DNA of 64,000 nucleotides, taken from positions 125,753 to 189,752 of the forward strand of contig NZ_FREX01000006.1 in the NCBI RefSeq assembly GCF_900143565.1. The letters run 5' to 3'. This DNA is from Pseudovibrio sp. Alg231-02. GTDB lineage: Bacteria; Pseudomonadota; Alphaproteobacteria; Rhizobiales; Stappiaceae. A program made the translations under genes and the position numbers. Position 1 is the first letter of the stretch; every line of letters starts with the position of its first letter. Positions 47,363 through 57,349 of this stretch are shown here, one piece after another. Below the pieces are notes generated by a model. That model had not been told where the DNA came from. It saw nothing but the letters and a program-made list of their open reading frames with translations, and ran no database searches.

Positions 47363-47815
47363 TTACAGCTCGCCGCGGATCACGTAACGAAGCAGATCAA
47401 CCACCTGGTCAGGGTCTTCAGCAACAGCAAGGGCTGCTGCATCCACTTCCTTCAATGGGTGTGTCAGAGCAGGTTCATGCAACACGATGATGCTCTTGCC
47501 CAGTGCTGAGGCGAACCCTGCATCGAAGGCTGCATTCCATTGCCGGTACTTGTCGCCAAAGCGAACCACAACGATATCGGCCTCAGAGAGCAGCGTGCGA
47601 GTGCGTATTGCATTCACCTTTGCCCCCTTGTGATCTCGCCAGAAGTTGCTTTCTTCTGGGCCTAGAATTTCGACACCGCAATCATCACTGGCTTCGTGAT
47701 CGGTCACGGCGCTGTCAAAATGAACAGGTAGGCCTGCATCAGCCGCACCATGTTCAATACGCTCTCTCCAATCGGTGTGGATCTCACCTGAAAGATAAAC
47801 ACGCCACGTTTTCAT
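47363..47815 (-). CDS. ytoQ: YtoQ family protein
   Basis: A 150-residue cytoplasmic protein, VYLSGEIHTDWRERIEHGAADAGLPVHF...GVEILGPEESNFWRDHKGAKVNAIRTRTLLSEADIVVVRFGDKYRQWNAAFDAGFASALGK; only part of that stretch is needed to identify YtoQ, and GEIHTDWRE and KYRQWNAAFD are the strongest parts. It resembles nucleoside 2-deoxyribosyltransferases in fold, but the reaction is not known. GGAAGG is upstream of the ATG and a strong terminator follows. Confidence 0.88.
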   Translation of the reverse strand: MKTWRVYLSGEIHTDWRERIEHGAADAGLPVHFDSAVTDHEASDDCGVEILGPEESNFWRDHKGAKVNAIRTRTLLSEADIVVVRFGDKYRQWNAAFDAGFASALGKSIIVLHEPALTHPLKEVDAAALAVAEDPDQVVDLLRYVIRGEL

Positions 47816-47856
47816 CGGCTCGCCTTCCCCTAAGAATCTGCATTTGCCTGCAAATT

Positions 47857-48498
47857 TTAAGAGGGGTTGTAGCTCGGTTCAAGGTCAAGCAGCTTATTGG
47901 TGACTTCTTTTCGGACACGATCGCGTTGGCGCTCGCGAGAGAATAGCCTGTTTTGTGCAAGGAGCAGATCCGCACGAGCCAGATACGAGTCGGTCCGAGC
48001 GGCATCAGCAGCTTTTCGGCAGGCCTTGCCTTCCTTGCCAGACTTACAATCTTCGCCGCGTGCTTCTTCTTCAAGCCGGTCTATACGGCGTTGAATTTCC
48101 CAGACTGCTTCCTGAGCTTCACTGGCAGTCTCATTGGCTGAATAAAGCTGGTTGCCCAGGGAGTAGCCAACTTTGAAGCTCTCTTCTGTGGCGATTGGGC
48201 ATACACCACGATAGCTCTTACCCTCACGGCCCTGCTCAAAGCCAGAAATTGGCGTACAGTAGCTTTGCAGGCCAATGGTGCGCCCAGCCATATAGGCACT
48301 CACATCTGGTGTGACGCCGTATTTGCCGCAAGCTTTTGTATGTTCATTCAGCTTGTCAGAGGTGTAACCAGCGCGCCCATCAACAACACCAATGCCCTGC
48401 CAGTCGCCGACCTTGCAATCTTCCTCAGAAAGGGAGGCGCAACCACTCAGCGCCAGCCCAAGTCCAACAACAGTAAATAGTACCCGCATCCCCAACAT
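47857..48498 (-). CDS. DUF2799 family lipoprotein
   Basis: A 213-residue lipoprotein: a signal peptide with lipobox LSGC (cysteine at about residue 20 of the mature start MRVLF...), then GDWQGIGVVDGRAGY, the opening of DUF2799, and a C-terminal helical, charged half (EIQRRIDRLEEEARG). AGGGAAGG precedes ATG 48498; ATG 48489 three codons later is also possible. The open frame extends to 48552. Function unknown; probably attached to the inner leaflet of the outer membrane. Confidence 0.82.
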   Translation of the reverse strand: MLGMRVLFTVVGLGLALSGCASLSEEDCKVGDWQGIGVVDGRAGYTSDKLNEHTKACGKYGVTPDVSAYMAGRTIGLQSYCTPISGFEQGREGKSYRGVCPIATEESFKVGYSLGNQLYSANETASEAQEAVWEIQRRIDRLEEEARGEDCKSGKEGKACRKAADAARTDSYLARADLLLAQNRLFSRERQRDRVRKEVTNKLLDLEPSYNPS

Positions 48499-48693
48499 GC
48501 CTTCCCTAAAGCCCAATCGCGTTTGTGGTGTCCTGCACATCTGATTGGACAAAAATTGAATCTATGAAACCCAGATACGAGACTTAACCTGAACGCTTGC
48601 TGAATACAAATGTTCGCTATATGTTCTCTTTAAGGAATCGCATAGCCCTCGATTCGAGAGGCCATCTTATTTCAGTAGGTATTGGAAAGTCAG

Positions 48694-49110
48694 ATGACGA
48701 AGACCATTGAATTTAAAGGACGCTGCCTGTGTGGCGCGGTCACTTTTGAAGGTGAAGCGCCAAATGAACCGGTCAGCAGCTGCCATTGCAAGCAATGCCG
48801 TCAGTGGGGCAGCGGCCCGTTTGAGGCATTCAGCTTGCCGCTGGCAGATCTGAAGTTCACCTCAGGCGAAGATGCCGTCAAATACTATGAATCCTCTGAG
48901 TTTGCCCGCCGCGGCTTCTGTTCAAAATGCGGGTCAAACCTGTTTTGGCATGCAGACCGCCATCCTCAATGGAAAGACCGAATTGCGATTGCCGTGGGTA
49001 CGTTGGAGCAGCCAACAGGCCTCACAGCAGGCAATCATATCTTCTGTGCCACAAAGGGTGACTACTACGAGATTGAAGATGGTCGCCCTCAATATGCCTA
49101 CGAAGATTGA
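48694..49110 (+). CDS. GFA family (glutathione-dependent formaldehyde-activating-like) protein 1
   Basis: A 138-residue zinc protein with three conserved cysteine pairs: GRCLCGAVTF, SSCHCKQCRQW and CSKCGSNLFW, the standard GFA/CENP-V pattern. The founding enzyme joins glutathione to formaldehyde; most relatives have unknown substrates. ATG 48694 after GGAAAG is preferred to TTG 48682. A second GFA gene follows 72 bp later. Confidence 0.88.
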   Translation: MTKTIEFKGRCLCGAVTFEGEAPNEPVSSCHCKQCRQWGSGPFEAFSLPLADLKFTSGEDAVKYYESSEFARRGFCSKCGSNLFWHADRHPQWKDRIAIAVGTLEQPTGLTAGNHIFCATKGDYYEIEDGRPQYAYED

Positions 49111-49182
49111 TGAGGAAATTGATCTTATCCCAAACCGTGGCCCTCGGCTAAGGTTACCCAACAAGCCCTAAGGGAGAGAGAT

Positions 49183-49596
49183 ATGTCTGACTTGCGGATT
49201 TATAAAGCGAAATGTCTTTGTGGCGAAGTCTCATTCAAGGCTGAAGCGCCCCAAAAAGATATTGGTTTATGCCATTGCACAATGTGCCGTCGTTGGAACA
49301 GCGGGCCGTTCCATGCAATCGCGATTCCGTTTGATGCTTTGAAGGTCGAGAGCGGAGAAGAGAACATCTCATATTACCGCTCCTCTGATTACGCGAAGCG
49401 CGCATTTTGCAACAACTGCGGCAGCAGCCTGTTTTATCACGGAGACAAAATCCCCGAAATTGCTCATGAAGTTTACTTCAGCGCTGGGCTTCTGGAAGAA
49501 CCGACAGGCTCAAAACTGGCAGGTCACATCTTCTGCGCCAGCAAAGGCGATTACTACGAGATAGAAGGAGACCTGCCTCAACACGAAACAGTATAA
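49183..49596 (+). CDS. GFA family protein 2
   Basis: A 137-residue tandem paralog of the preceding gene: AKCLCGEVSFKAEAPQK, LCHCTMCRRWNSGPFHAI and CNNCGSSLFYHGDK hold the same zinc cysteines. AGGGAGAG precedes the ATG. The close copy suggests a recent tandem duplication with divergence. Confidence 0.88.
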   Translation: MSDLRIYKAKCLCGEVSFKAEAPQKDIGLCHCTMCRRWNSGPFHAIAIPFDALKVESGEENISYYRSSDYAKRAFCNNCGSSLFYHGDKIPEIAHEVYFSAGLLEEPTGSKLAGHIFCASKGDYYEIEGDLPQHETV

Positions 49597-49663
49597 AAAT
49601 CCGCTCTGCGGTCAAAACCGGTGCAAGGTGAGCGGTTGGATCAAGGCGTGTTCTTCACACGCT

Positions 49664-50527
49664 CTAGCTCCAGCCGTTCTCCCACATATAATCCAACGCT
49701 TCCCGATAGTTCGGGAATTTGAATTTATACCCCAAAGCGCCTTTCAGCTTGGCATTGCTCGCGCGTTTCACTTCGCCGTAAAACGAAATCGCCATAGGTG
49801 AAAGATCAGCATCTTCAAAGGCGATTGCTGGCGGTGGCTCCACACCCATCAGACGAGCAGCATATTCCACCACATCTTCTGGCGGACACGGTGCATCATC
49901 ACACACGTTGAAAATACCGGAGGCGTTGTCTTCAAACGCATGCTGGACAGCACCAGCAATATCACTCACGTGAATACGGTTAAACACCTGACCTTCTTTG
50001 ATAATCCGGCGAGCTTTACCCTTGTCTAGATTGCAAAGCGCATTCTGGCCACGGCCATAAATGCCGGCAAGGCGCAAAATGCTGACTGGGATGCTGGTTT
50101 CTTCTGAGAATGCGAGCCACTCGTGCTCTGCTTCCAGACGCTGCTTGGAGCGTTTGGAGGTTGGATTGCACTCCGCTGTTTCTGTCACCCAACGACCTCC
50201 GTGGTCGCCATATACCCCGATGGTCGAGAGATAGCAGATCGCCGTTGGCTTTGCTTTCGCAACTGCGTCACGCGCAGCATTCAGCAGAGGATCACCATCG
50301 TCCGTTGGCGCGGCAGAAACCAGAATATGAGTTGCAGTGGCAATAGCCTCCAACAGCTCATCGCTTGCTGTTTGTCCGTCAAAGAGGATCGGCTGAACCC
50401 CTTTGGACCGCAGTTCCTCCATTTTCTCAGGAGAGCGGGTTGTTCCGCCAATCCAGGAAAACTCGGTCCCGTACATTTTCACAAAGTGGCGAGCTGAATA
50501 TCCAGCTCCCAAAATCAACAAGCGCAT
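49664..50527 (-). CDS. NAD-dependent epimerase/SDR protein (YeeZ-like)
   Basis: A 287-residue extended-SDR protein: LLILGAGYSARHFVKM (Rossmann GxxGxxA), YLSTIGVYGDHGGRWVTE, ILRLAGIYGRGQNAL and NRIHVSDIAGAV follow the YeeZ/NAD-epimerase layout. The Tyr-x3-Lys catalytic pair is not clearly present (GVYGDHGG), as in many YeeZ relatives. Leftward, 21 bp after the rRNA methyltransferase gene, probably the same transcript. Confidence 0.82.
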   Translation of the reverse strand: MRLLILGAGYSARHFVKMYGTEFSWIGGTTRSPEKMEELRSKGVQPILFDGQTASDELLEAIATATHILVSAAPTDDGDPLLNAARDAVAKAKPTAICYLSTIGVYGDHGGRWVTETAECNPTSKRSKQRLEAEHEWLAFSEETSIPVSILRLAGIYGRGQNALCNLDKGKARRIIKEGQVFNRIHVSDIAGAVQHAFEDNASGIFNVCDDAPCPPEDVVEYAARLMGVEPPPAIAFEDADLSPMAISFYGEVKRASNAKLKGALGYKFKFPNYREALDYMWENGWS

Positions 50528-50548
50528 TCCAAGCCCCCCGGCTTACGT

Positions 50549-51385
50549 TTACAGCTTCAGATAGTTCCTGCGCACTTCATAAAGCATCACAGCCGTTGCA
50601 ACAGCCAGGTTCATTGAATCAGCCTGCCCCGCCTGCGGAATTTTCACCAGATCAGAACAGGTATCAGCAAGTTTATCACTCAGGCCAGCCTGCTCATTGC
50701 CCATCAACAAAATGACAGGTTCTTTATAATCTACAGCACGATAGTCCTTTGTGCCCCGCAAATGAGTGCCAACCACAGGTCCGGACCAGCTCTTGCGGAA
50801 TTCAACGAACTCATCAGCAGTACAGCGCACAAGTGGCATATGGAACAGAGAGCCCATTGTCGCACGTACAGTCTCAACAGCAAATGGATCAGTTGTTTCG
50901 TCAATCAGAATAACGCCATCCGCACCAACCGCATCGCCGGTGCGGATGATGGTTCCCAGATTACCGGGATCGCGGACACGATCGAGCGCGATCCATGTAG
51001 TGGCATTTTGCGGGTCAATGTCACTCAGCTTCATAGTTTGCTGTTCGTAAACACCAACCACCATCTGCGGATTGTCACGGCGGGTGATCGCACCAAGCAC
51101 AGCCGTGTTCACCTCAAGAATGAGGGCGCCACGGGCTTTTGCTTTCGCAGCCGCTTCTAGTGCAATCTTGTTCTCACGAGCTTCAGGACCAAGCGCCAGA
51201 TAACGCACACCCCAGCCAGCTTCCAACGCATCGGTTGCCAGCTTCAGGCCTTCAGCAACGAACAATCCGGACTGTTTACGATTCTTGCGCTGAGCAACAA
51301 GGCCTTTAATTTCCTTCACAATCGGATTGGAATGTGAGGTGATCTGCTTTACTGCACCGGCACGGTGATTATCTCTGGTTTCCAT
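50549..51385 (-). CDS. TrmH/SpoU-family rRNA or tRNA methyltransferase
   Basis: A 278-residue SPOUT methyltransferase that moves a methyl group from SAM to ribose 2'-O. The N-terminus KQITSHSNPIVKEIKGL...GLFVAEGLKLATDAL is the RNA-binding part; WIALDRVRDPGNLGTIIRTGDAVGADGV and LLMGNEQAGLSD...VKIPQAGQADSMNLAVATAVMLYE form the knot. ATG 51385 has GGGAG about 10 bp upstream; the frame opens upstream to 51529, overlapping the preceding gene. Follows it by 4 bp. Confidence 0.9.
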   Translation of the reverse strand: METRDNHRAGAVKQITSHSNPIVKEIKGLVAQRKNRKQSGLFVAEGLKLATDALEAGWGVRYLALGPEARENKIALEAAAKAKARGALILEVNTAVLGAITRRDNPQMVVGVYEQQTMKLSDIDPQNATTWIALDRVRDPGNLGTIIRTGDAVGADGVILIDETTDPFAVETVRATMGSLFHMPLVRCTADEFVEFRKSWSGPVVGTHLRGTKDYRAVDYKEPVILLMGNEQAGLSDKLADTCSDLVKIPQAGQADSMNLAVATAVMLYEVRRNYLKL

Positions 51386-51389
51386 CGGG

Positions 51390-52595
51390 TTATGCTCCCT
51401 CAGCCTTATTGTTTTCAGGTGCGCTCCACCGGCTGAATAGGGAGGTTGAGAGCAATCGTGGTCCATCAAGTTCGCGAATAGCCAATTCGCCGGATTCAAT
51501 CGTGCCCGGCAAACCATCAAGGCATTCACGCATCAACTCATGAGAAGACAGGAAGCTGGCGCGGATGGCGTAGCTGGACATCAGCAGGAACTGCGCATTG
51601 GGCGAGAGTAGCTTTCGCACGCACGCCAACATGTGCGGTACGCTCTCAAAGAAGTCCCAGACCTCTCCATTCGGCCCGCGGCCATATTTCGGCGGGTCGA
51701 GGATAATGCCGTCATAGGTGTTTCCGCGGCGCACTTCCCGCTCCACAAACTTCATGGCGTCATCACAGATCCAGCGAATTGGCTTGTCTTCAAGGCCGGA
51801 TAACTCCTGGTTCTCACGTGCCCAGACAATGGCCTTTTTAGAAGCATCAACATGAGTGACTTGCGCGCCAAGAGCAGCAGGCAGCAGCGAAGCCATTCCT
51901 GTGTATCCAAACAGGTTGAGAACTTTGAGCGGACGATCTGCTTTTTTGATCTGCTCGCCAACCCAGTCCCAGTGTGCAGCCTGTTCAGGAAACACGCCCA
52001 CATGGCGAAAAGACATGAACTGGCCATTGAAGGTGGCAGGGCCGTATTTCATCTGCCAGATCTCATCAACCTGATTGGCAAACTTCCAGCGACCAGGGCC
52101 TTCTTCTTCAACGTCGCCGGTAAAGATAGCGTCTGCGCTTTTCCATTCGCTTTCTGGCAGGCGAGGGGCCCCCATAGCCTGCGCTTCAGGGCGGATCAGT
52201 TTATAGCGACCATAGCGCTCAAGCTTTTGTCCGTGTCCCATATCCAGCAGGGCATAATCGTCCCAGCCGTTCATTTCCACCATCACAGGCAAAACGCTGG
52301 CAGGGGTGGTGAAGCGGGCAGATGTTGGCTTATGTTCGCGTACGATGGGCTCAACAACCGTGGTGGCTGGAGCGCTGCGCGTTTGGTCTCGCCGGTTCGG
52401 GCGCGTTGCTGCTGCGCTATCTTTCTTGCCACCACGAGTGTCGCGGGGATTGCGCGCCTCTCTCTGGTCCCGATTATCTCGGGTATCGCGTTTGGCAGAA
52501 AAACCACGCTTCGGACCGTTGTCCTTCCGTGCTCCGCCTTTTTTGGATTGCGCATTGCGGGTTCGTGGAGCGCCGCCTTTGGGTGATTTGCTCAA
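51390..52595 (-). CDS. Class I SAM-dependent methyltransferase (RlmI/RlmK-like) with a disordered N-terminus
   Basis: A ~401-residue protein. Its first ~90 residues are low-complexity, rich in Lys, Arg, Asp and Pro (NQREARNPRDTRGGKKDSA style), likely an unstructured RNA-binding tail. The rest holds MVEMNGWDDYALLDMGHGQKLERYG, SAM loop NLFGYTGMASLLPAALGAQVTHVDASKKAI and ILDPPKYGRG (the NPPY-like catalytic segment), as in rRNA m5C-type enzymes. No ATG fits the N-terminus; TTG 52595 is preceded by AAGG with 8-bp spacing, while the GTG at 52643 has none. It is the first gene of a leftward trio with the SpoU enzyme and the SDR. Confidence 0.8.
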   Translation of the reverse strand: MSKSPKGGAPRTRNAQSKKGGARKDNGPKRGFSAKRDTRDNRDQREARNPRDTRGGKKDSAAATRPNRRDQTRSAPATTVVEPIVREHKPTSARFTTPASVLPVMVEMNGWDDYALLDMGHGQKLERYGRYKLIRPEAQAMGAPRLPESEWKSADAIFTGDVEEEGPGRWKFANQVDEIWQMKYGPATFNGQFMSFRHVGVFPEQAAHWDWVGEQIKKADRPLKVLNLFGYTGMASLLPAALGAQVTHVDASKKAIVWARENQELSGLEDKPIRWICDDAMKFVEREVRRGNTYDGIILDPPKYGRGPNGEVWDFFESVPHMLACVRKLLSPNAQFLLMSSYAIRASFLSSHELMRECLDGLPGTIESGELAIRELDGPRLLSTSLFSRWSAPENNKAEGA

Positions 52596-52951
52596 GGATG
52601 TTGCCTTTGATTTTCTGCGCACAAACGCGAGACAAAGCCTCACGCTGAATTCGTTTATTTAATGAAAAGGCATTAAGGCGATGCGGGCCTCGGGTCAACG
52701 CTTTAGCGCAAAACAAGCTCTTTACCGTTAAGTGAGTATCCACAGCGTGGGAACACCAGCATAATGCAGGACGTATAAAACGTCGTTGTGTTCTGAAAAG
52801 AAGTTTTGAGCATCCATGACAATTTTAACACGAGAGGTACTTGTCTTTTCCCTCGATTTAAGTCCAATCTACATGACGTGGAATGCAAAAGTGACCTTAA
52901 GGCGTGGAGCCTACCTAAAGGAAGCACTGAAAAGAACGAGGGGGCCAATCC
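52596..52951. other. Divergent promoter region between methyltransferase and cox genes
   Basis: No gene. The 5-bp arms GACGT and ACGTC at 52770-52784 form a small palindrome. AGGGGG lies about 8 bp before the coxG start. Confidence 0.4.
52770..52784. promoter_or_regulatory. GACGT-N5-ACGTC palindrome
   Basis: A 15-bp palindrome in the divergent promoter region between the methyltransferase and coxG genes; its centre is AT-rich (ATAAA). Possible operator for the cox operon; support is only positional. Confidence 0.3.
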
Positions 52952-53653
52952 ATGGAAATGTCTGGAGAGCAGCAAATACCTGCGAGTCAGGAAAAGGTTT
53001 GGGAAGCTCTCAACGATCCTGAATTGCTGAAAAAGTGTATTCCCGGTTGCGATAGCCTGGAAAAAACCTCCGACACTGAGATGTCTGCCACGGTCACAGC
53101 GAAAGTAGGACCGGTCAAAGCCAAGTTCATAGGAGAAGTAACCCTCTCCGATCTGAACCCGCCTAACTCCTACAAAATTTCCGGCGAAGGCAAAGGTGGT
53201 GTTGCTGGTTTTGCGAAGGGCTCGGCAGATGTAACCCTGTCAGAGAGTGGGGATGGCACTCTTCTGAGTTATGAGGTTAATGCAAAGGTCGGTGGTAAAC
53301 TTGCTCAATTGGGAAACCGGTTGATCGATTCAACTGCCAAGAAGATGGCTGAGGAGTTCTTCTCGAATCTGAACAGAGAGCTCGGTGGAACTCCGGTAGC
53401 AGGCAAGGACGAGCCGCTAGAAGCCGTTGAGTTGGATCAGGGTCTGATCGAGGAAGCCAAGTCTATCGCAAACGAGCACGCCATCGAAGGATCAGTCGAA
53501 GCCATGGCTGATGCTGAACATGCGTTGGAAGATGCAGTCAAAGACGTTGAGGAGAAGGTAGAAGTTGCAGCGGGCAAGGGATTCCTAGGTGGTCCGCTGG
53601 GTTGGGGCCTTATGGCTCTGGTTGTTTTGATTGCTCTTTATTGGTTACTTTGA
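52952..53653 (+). CDS. coxG: CoxG-type SRPBCC protein
   Basis: A 233-residue protein with an SRPBCC (START-like) domain at the N-terminus: GEQQIPASQEKVWEALNDPELLKKCIPGCDSLEK is the CoxG opening. The middle is a flexible acidic linker and the C-terminus is a membrane anchor (LGWGLMALVVLIALYWLL). In Oligotropha, CoxG recruits CO dehydrogenase to the inner membrane. Here it precedes the coxSLM genes by about 190 bp. AGGGGG is 8 bp before the ATG. Confidence 0.87.
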   Translation: MEMSGEQQIPASQEKVWEALNDPELLKKCIPGCDSLEKTSDTEMSATVTAKVGPVKAKFIGEVTLSDLNPPNSYKISGEGKGGVAGFAKGSADVTLSESGDGTLLSYEVNAKVGGKLAQLGNRLIDSTAKKMAEEFFSNLNRELGGTPVAGKDEPLEAVELDQGLIEEAKSIANEHAIEGSVEAMADAEHALEDAVKDVEEKVEVAAGKGFLGGPLGWGLMALVVLIALYWLL

Positions 53654-53846
53654 AACTAGGAATTTGGCGGTCGGATTTTGCAAGGCGCGTAGAGGGCGCT
53701 TTGTAAGCTAACGGCCTCGCCGAATAACAAGGCCAATGGCCTAAATTACAACCAACTGCCTTGATAGGACGGGAGATCCTGACCAAGGCTGTTGGCTTCA
53801 TAGTCTGCGGACGCGAAATTGCAGGCTTTTTTGAGGGAGGAAAACC

Positions 53847-54335
53847 ATGACGACTGTCTCTATGACGGTGAATGGAAAGCAGATTTCTGGTGAGGTTGAA
53901 GACCGCACCCTTTTGTCTACATTTCTGCGCGAAAATCAGGGACTGACCGGAACGCACATCGGCTGTGACACCTCACAGTGTGGTGCATGTCTCGTGCACA
54001 TGGACGGTAAGGCGGTGAAGTCCTGCAGTATGCTTGCTGTTCAGGCAACTGGGTCTGCTGTCACCACAATTGAAGGCGTTTCCCAAAATGGCCAGCTGCA
54101 CATCATGCAGAAAGCCTTCAAGGAAAACCACGGTCTTCAGTGCGGTTTCTGCACCCCTGGCATGATCATGTCCGCAATCGATATGATTGATCGCCTAGGT
54201 ACAGATCTCGACGAGAAAACAATTCGCCATGAGCTGGAAGGCAACATTTGTCGCTGCACCGGCTACCACAACATCGTCAAGGCAATCAAAGCCGCAGCTG
54301 ACGAAATGGCCGAAGTTCTCGAAGCCGCAGAATAA
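53847..54335 (+). CDS. coxS: Aerobic-type carbon monoxide dehydrogenase small subunit (2Fe-2S)
   Basis: A 162-residue electron-transfer subunit with two [2Fe-2S] clusters. The plant-ferredoxin type has [22 protein letters not shown]; the second cluster is QCGFCTPG...NICRCTGY. It moves electrons from the molybdenum site in CoxL to the flavin in CoxM. GAGGGAGG is just before the ATG. Next gene is coxL. Confidence 0.95.
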   Translation: MTTVSMTVNGKQISGEVEDRTLLSTFLRENQGLTGTHIGCDTSQCGACLVHMDGKAVKSCSMLAVQATGSAVTTIEGVSQNGQLHIMQKAFKENHGLQCGFCTPGMIMSAIDMIDRLGTDLDEKTIRHELEGNICRCTGYHNIVKAIKAAADEMAEVLEAAE

Positions 54336-54443
54336 TTCGGAAATTCAACTGATCATTGATCCAGCTGCACCTTATTTCAGGTGCGTTGCACCGCTGGAGC
54401 CTATGAACAGTTGCTGAAGTCAACCTTCCGGGAGGGGATGGAA

Positions 54444-56807
54444 ATGACAGCAGAAGGAATCGGCGCACGAGTGCTGCGCAAAGAAGACAAAAGATTTATT
54501 ACCGGAAATGGCCGCTACACGGATGACATGACCATGCAACGCATGGGCCACGCCGCTTTCGTTCGCTCAACACACGCTCATGCACGTATCAAGTCCATCA
54601 ATACAGATGACGCGATGAAGATGCCGGGTGTTGATGCAGTCTTGAACGGACATCAGTTGGTCGCGGACGGTATCGGCAACATCATTTGCGGATGGATGAT
54701 CCATTCCAAAGATGGCTCTCCAATGAACATGGGCGCGTACCGTGCTTTGGAGTCGGAAACAGTCCGTTATGTCGGTCAGGCCATCGCAGTTGTTGTTGCT
54801 GACACCCAGCAGCAGGCACGTGATGCAGCCGAAGCTGTTGTGGTGGAATATGAAGACCTGCCAGCTGTCGTTGACAGTCTTGATGCTCTGAAAGACGGCG
54901 CACCACAGCTCCATCCGGAAGCCGCTGGCAACCTCATCTACGATTGGGAGATCGGCGAGGAAGCTCCAACGGACGAAGCGTTTGCAAACGCTGCGCACAT
55001 CACTCGGATGGACATTGACAACAACCGTCTTGTTCCAAATCCGATGGAACCACGCTCTGCTCTGGCGCATTTTGACCCGTCAGAAGAGCACTACACGCTT
55101 TACACCACCTCTCAGAACCCGCATGTGGCACGCTTGGTACTCTCCGCGTTCTACAACGTGGCACCTGAGAATAAGCTGCGCGTAGTTGCGCCGGATGTTG
55201 GCGGTGGCTTCGGCTCCAAGATCTTCATCTATCCCGAAGAGATTGCTTGTCTTTGGGCAACAAAACGCGTTGGCCGTCCAGTCAAGTGGACCTCCGACCG
55301 TACAGAAGCCTTCCTGACAGATGCACATGGTCGTGATCACCACAGCACCGCAGAATTGGCGTTGGATGCGAACAATAAAATCACCGGGTTCCGTGTGAAG
55401 ACAGTCGCCAACCTTGGCGCCTACATGTCTTTGTTCTCATCTTCTGTACCAACCTACCTGTACGCGACGCTGCTGTCGGGCCAGTACAACATTCCAAACA
55501 TCTACGCGAATGTGAAAGCGGTCTACACCAACACCACTCCGGTCGATGCATATCGCGGTGCAGGGCGTCCAGAAGCAACCTATGTGGTTGAGCGCATGAT
55601 GGAAACGGCTGCAAAGGAAGTTGGCATGGCGCCAGCTGAATTCCGCCGCATCAACTTTGTGCGCGAGTTCCCGCATCAAACACCAGTGATCATGGCTTAT
55701 GATGCCGGTGATTACGAAGCCTCTCTTGATGCAGCCATGAAGGCCATCGATTATGATGGGTTTGCTCAGCGTCGCACTCAATCCGAAGCGGCTGGCAAGC
55801 TCCGTGGTATCGGTATGTCTTGCTACATTGAGGCATGTGGTATCGCACCATCTCAAGCTGTCGGTTCACTCGGTGCAGGTGTAGGTCTTTGGGAATCTGC
55901 TGAGGTTCGTGTGAATGCCGTTGGAACCATTGAGGTTCTGACCGGGTCGCACAGCCATGGTCAGGGTCACGAAACCACATTTGCTCAGTTGGTCTCTGAC
56001 CGGCTTGGCCTGCCAACGGAGAGTATCTCCATCGTCCATGGTGACACTGACAAAGTGCAGATGGGCATGGGCACATATGGCTCCCGCTCTGGTGCCGTTG
56101 GTATGTCTGCAATTGCTAAGGCACTCGACAAAGTCGAAGCCAAGGCGAAGAAGATCGCAGCGCACCTGATGGAAGCGTCCGAAGGGGACATCGAAATCGA
56201 GAACGGTGAGTTGAAAGTCACCGGAACCGATAAGAAACTCACCTTCACCGAAGTTTCTCTGGCAGCTTACACAGCCCACAACCTGCCGGAAGGCATGGAA
56301 CCGGGCCTGAAAGAAGGCGCGTTCTACGATCCAACCAACTTCACGTTCCCTGCAGGGTGTTACATCTGCGAAGTCGAAGTTGATCCGGATACGGGCGTTG
56401 TCTCCATCGAGAACTTTGTCGCAGCTGATGACTTTGGCACCATCATCAATCCGATGATTGTGGAAGGTCAGGTGCACGGTGGTTTGGTGCAGGGCATCGG
56501 GCAGGCCATGCTGGAAAACACTCAGTATGACGAAGACGGTCAGCTGCTTACAGCGTCCTACATGGATTACACCATGCCGCGTGCGGATGATGTGCCGTCC
56601 TTCACGCTGGAAACCACAGTCACTGAATGCCCGGGCAATCCGCTCGGCATGAAGGGCTGCGGTGAAGCTGGCGCGATTGGGTCACCACCTGCTGTCATCA
56701 ACGCCGTGACGGACGCCCTTGGCATTCGTGACATGAATATGCCTGCCTCGCCAAACCGCGTCTGGCAGCTCATTCAGGACAACGGCATGAAGCAGGCAGC
56801 GGAGTAA
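54444..56807 (+). CDS. coxL: Form II CoxL-like molybdenum hydroxylase large subunit
   Basis: A 787-residue molybdopterin-cytosine-dinucleotide subunit of the xanthine oxidase family. The active-site loop reads AYRGAGR (near residue 370), the form II signature; true CO dehydrogenase (form I) has AYxCSFR with the copper-binding Cys, absent here. [23 protein letters not shown] and [15 protein letters not shown] are cofactor-binding stretches. Substrate is therefore probably an aldehyde or other small molecule, not CO. GGGAGGGG ends at the ATG 54438, so ATG 54444 (6-8 bp) is preferred; the frame opens at 54381. Confidence 0.93.
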   Translation: MTAEGIGARVLRKEDKRFITGNGRYTDDMTMQRMGHAAFVRSTHAHARIKSINTDDAMKMPGVDAVLNGHQLVADGIGNIICGWMIHSKDGSPMNMGAYRALESETVRYVGQAIAVVVADTQQQARDAAEAVVVEYEDLPAVVDSLDALKDGAPQLHPEAAGNLIYDWEIGEEAPTDEAFANAAHITRMDIDNNRLVPNPMEPRSALAHFDPSEEHYTLYTTSQNPHVARLVLSAFYNVAPENKLRVVAPDVGGGFGSKIFIYPEEIACLWATKRVGRPVKWTSDRTEAFLTDAHGRDHHSTAELALDANNKITGFRVKTVANLGAYMSLFSSSVPTYLYATLLSGQYNIPNIYANVKAVYTNTTPVDAYRGAGRPEATYVVERMMETAAKEVGMAPAEFRRINFVREFPHQTPVIMAYDAGDYEASLDAAMKAIDYDGFAQRRTQSEAAGKLRGIGMSCYIEACGIAPSQAVGSLGAGVGLWESAEVRVNAVGTIEVLTGSHSHGQGHETTFAQLVSDRLGLPTESISIVHGDTDKVQMGMGTYGSRSGAVGMSAIAKALDKVEAKAKKIAAHLMEASEGDIEIENGELKVTGTDKKLTFTEVSLAAYTAHNLPEGMEPGLKEGAFYDPTNFTFPAGCYICEVEVDPDTGVVSIENFVAADDFGTIINPMIVEGQVHGGLVQGIGQAMLENTQYDEDGQLLTASYMDYTMPRADDVPSFTLETTVTECPGNPLGMKGCGEAGAIGSPPAVINAVTDALGIRDMNMPASPNRVWQLIQDNGMKQAAE

Positions 56808-56810
56808 TCA

Positions 56811-57308
56811 ATGGCACAGGCTGGCGCTAAATCGATATTGGATCACAAGTTCATCGCCATCGAACTCAATCAGCGCGCATGGGCTCTCTTAGAAAATGAG
56901 AGCCGCTCGCCCGAGGAAAATGACGAGATGCTCCATGTCGCCCACGCCAGCCTTTGGCACTGGCTTCAGGCCGGAACGAAAGTCCATCACCAACGTGGCT
57001 TGTGGCTCGTGGGTCGTATCCATGTTCTGCTTGGAAACCGTGAAGCAGCAATGCGTTACGCCCGGCAGACCATGGACCTGACAGAGGTTCATCAAGAGGA
57101 TATGGCAGACTTTGATCACGCCTATGCCTCTGAACTTCTGGCACGCGCCACATTGCTGGCAGGGGAAGAAGGTGAAGCCTCAGTTCTGTTTGAAAGAGCT
57201 GCACGGCTTGGCCAACTGATCCACGGTGAGCAAAATCGCAAGATTTTCTTTTCCGATCTGGAAGCTATTCCGTACCCGAAAACTGAATTGTCTGAACTTA
57301 ACTCATAG
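56811..57308 (+). CDS. Unknown helical protein inserted between coxL and coxM
   Basis: A 165-residue protein with a possible TPR-like helical array (LWHWLQAGTKVHHQRGLWLVGRIHVLLGNREAAMRYARQTMDL, then ASELLARATLLAGEEGEASVLFERAARL). No signal peptide. It starts 4 bp after coxL's TAA with GGAG 6 bp before the ATG, so it is clearly part of the operon. I do not know the family; it may be a scaffold or maturation factor for this form II enzyme. Confidence 0.72.
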   Translation: MAQAGAKSILDHKFIAIELNQRAWALLENESRSPEENDEMLHVAHASLWHWLQAGTKVHHQRGLWLVGRIHVLLGNREAAMRYARQTMDLTEVHQEDMADFDHAYASELLARATLLAGEEGEASVLFERAARLGQLIHGEQNRKIFFSDLEAIPYPKTELSELNS

Positions 57309-57349
57309 CAACTCTGCCAAAGACCCCTTTAGGGGATGGGAGGCTAAAA

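Noticed and set aside
55866-56477. 203-residue frame opposite coxL
   Set aside because: Antisense shadow of a highly conserved enzyme gene.
54444-56807. True CO dehydrogenase
   Set aside because: The active-site loop is AYRGAGR (form II), without the copper-binding Cys of form I; CO oxidation is unlikely.
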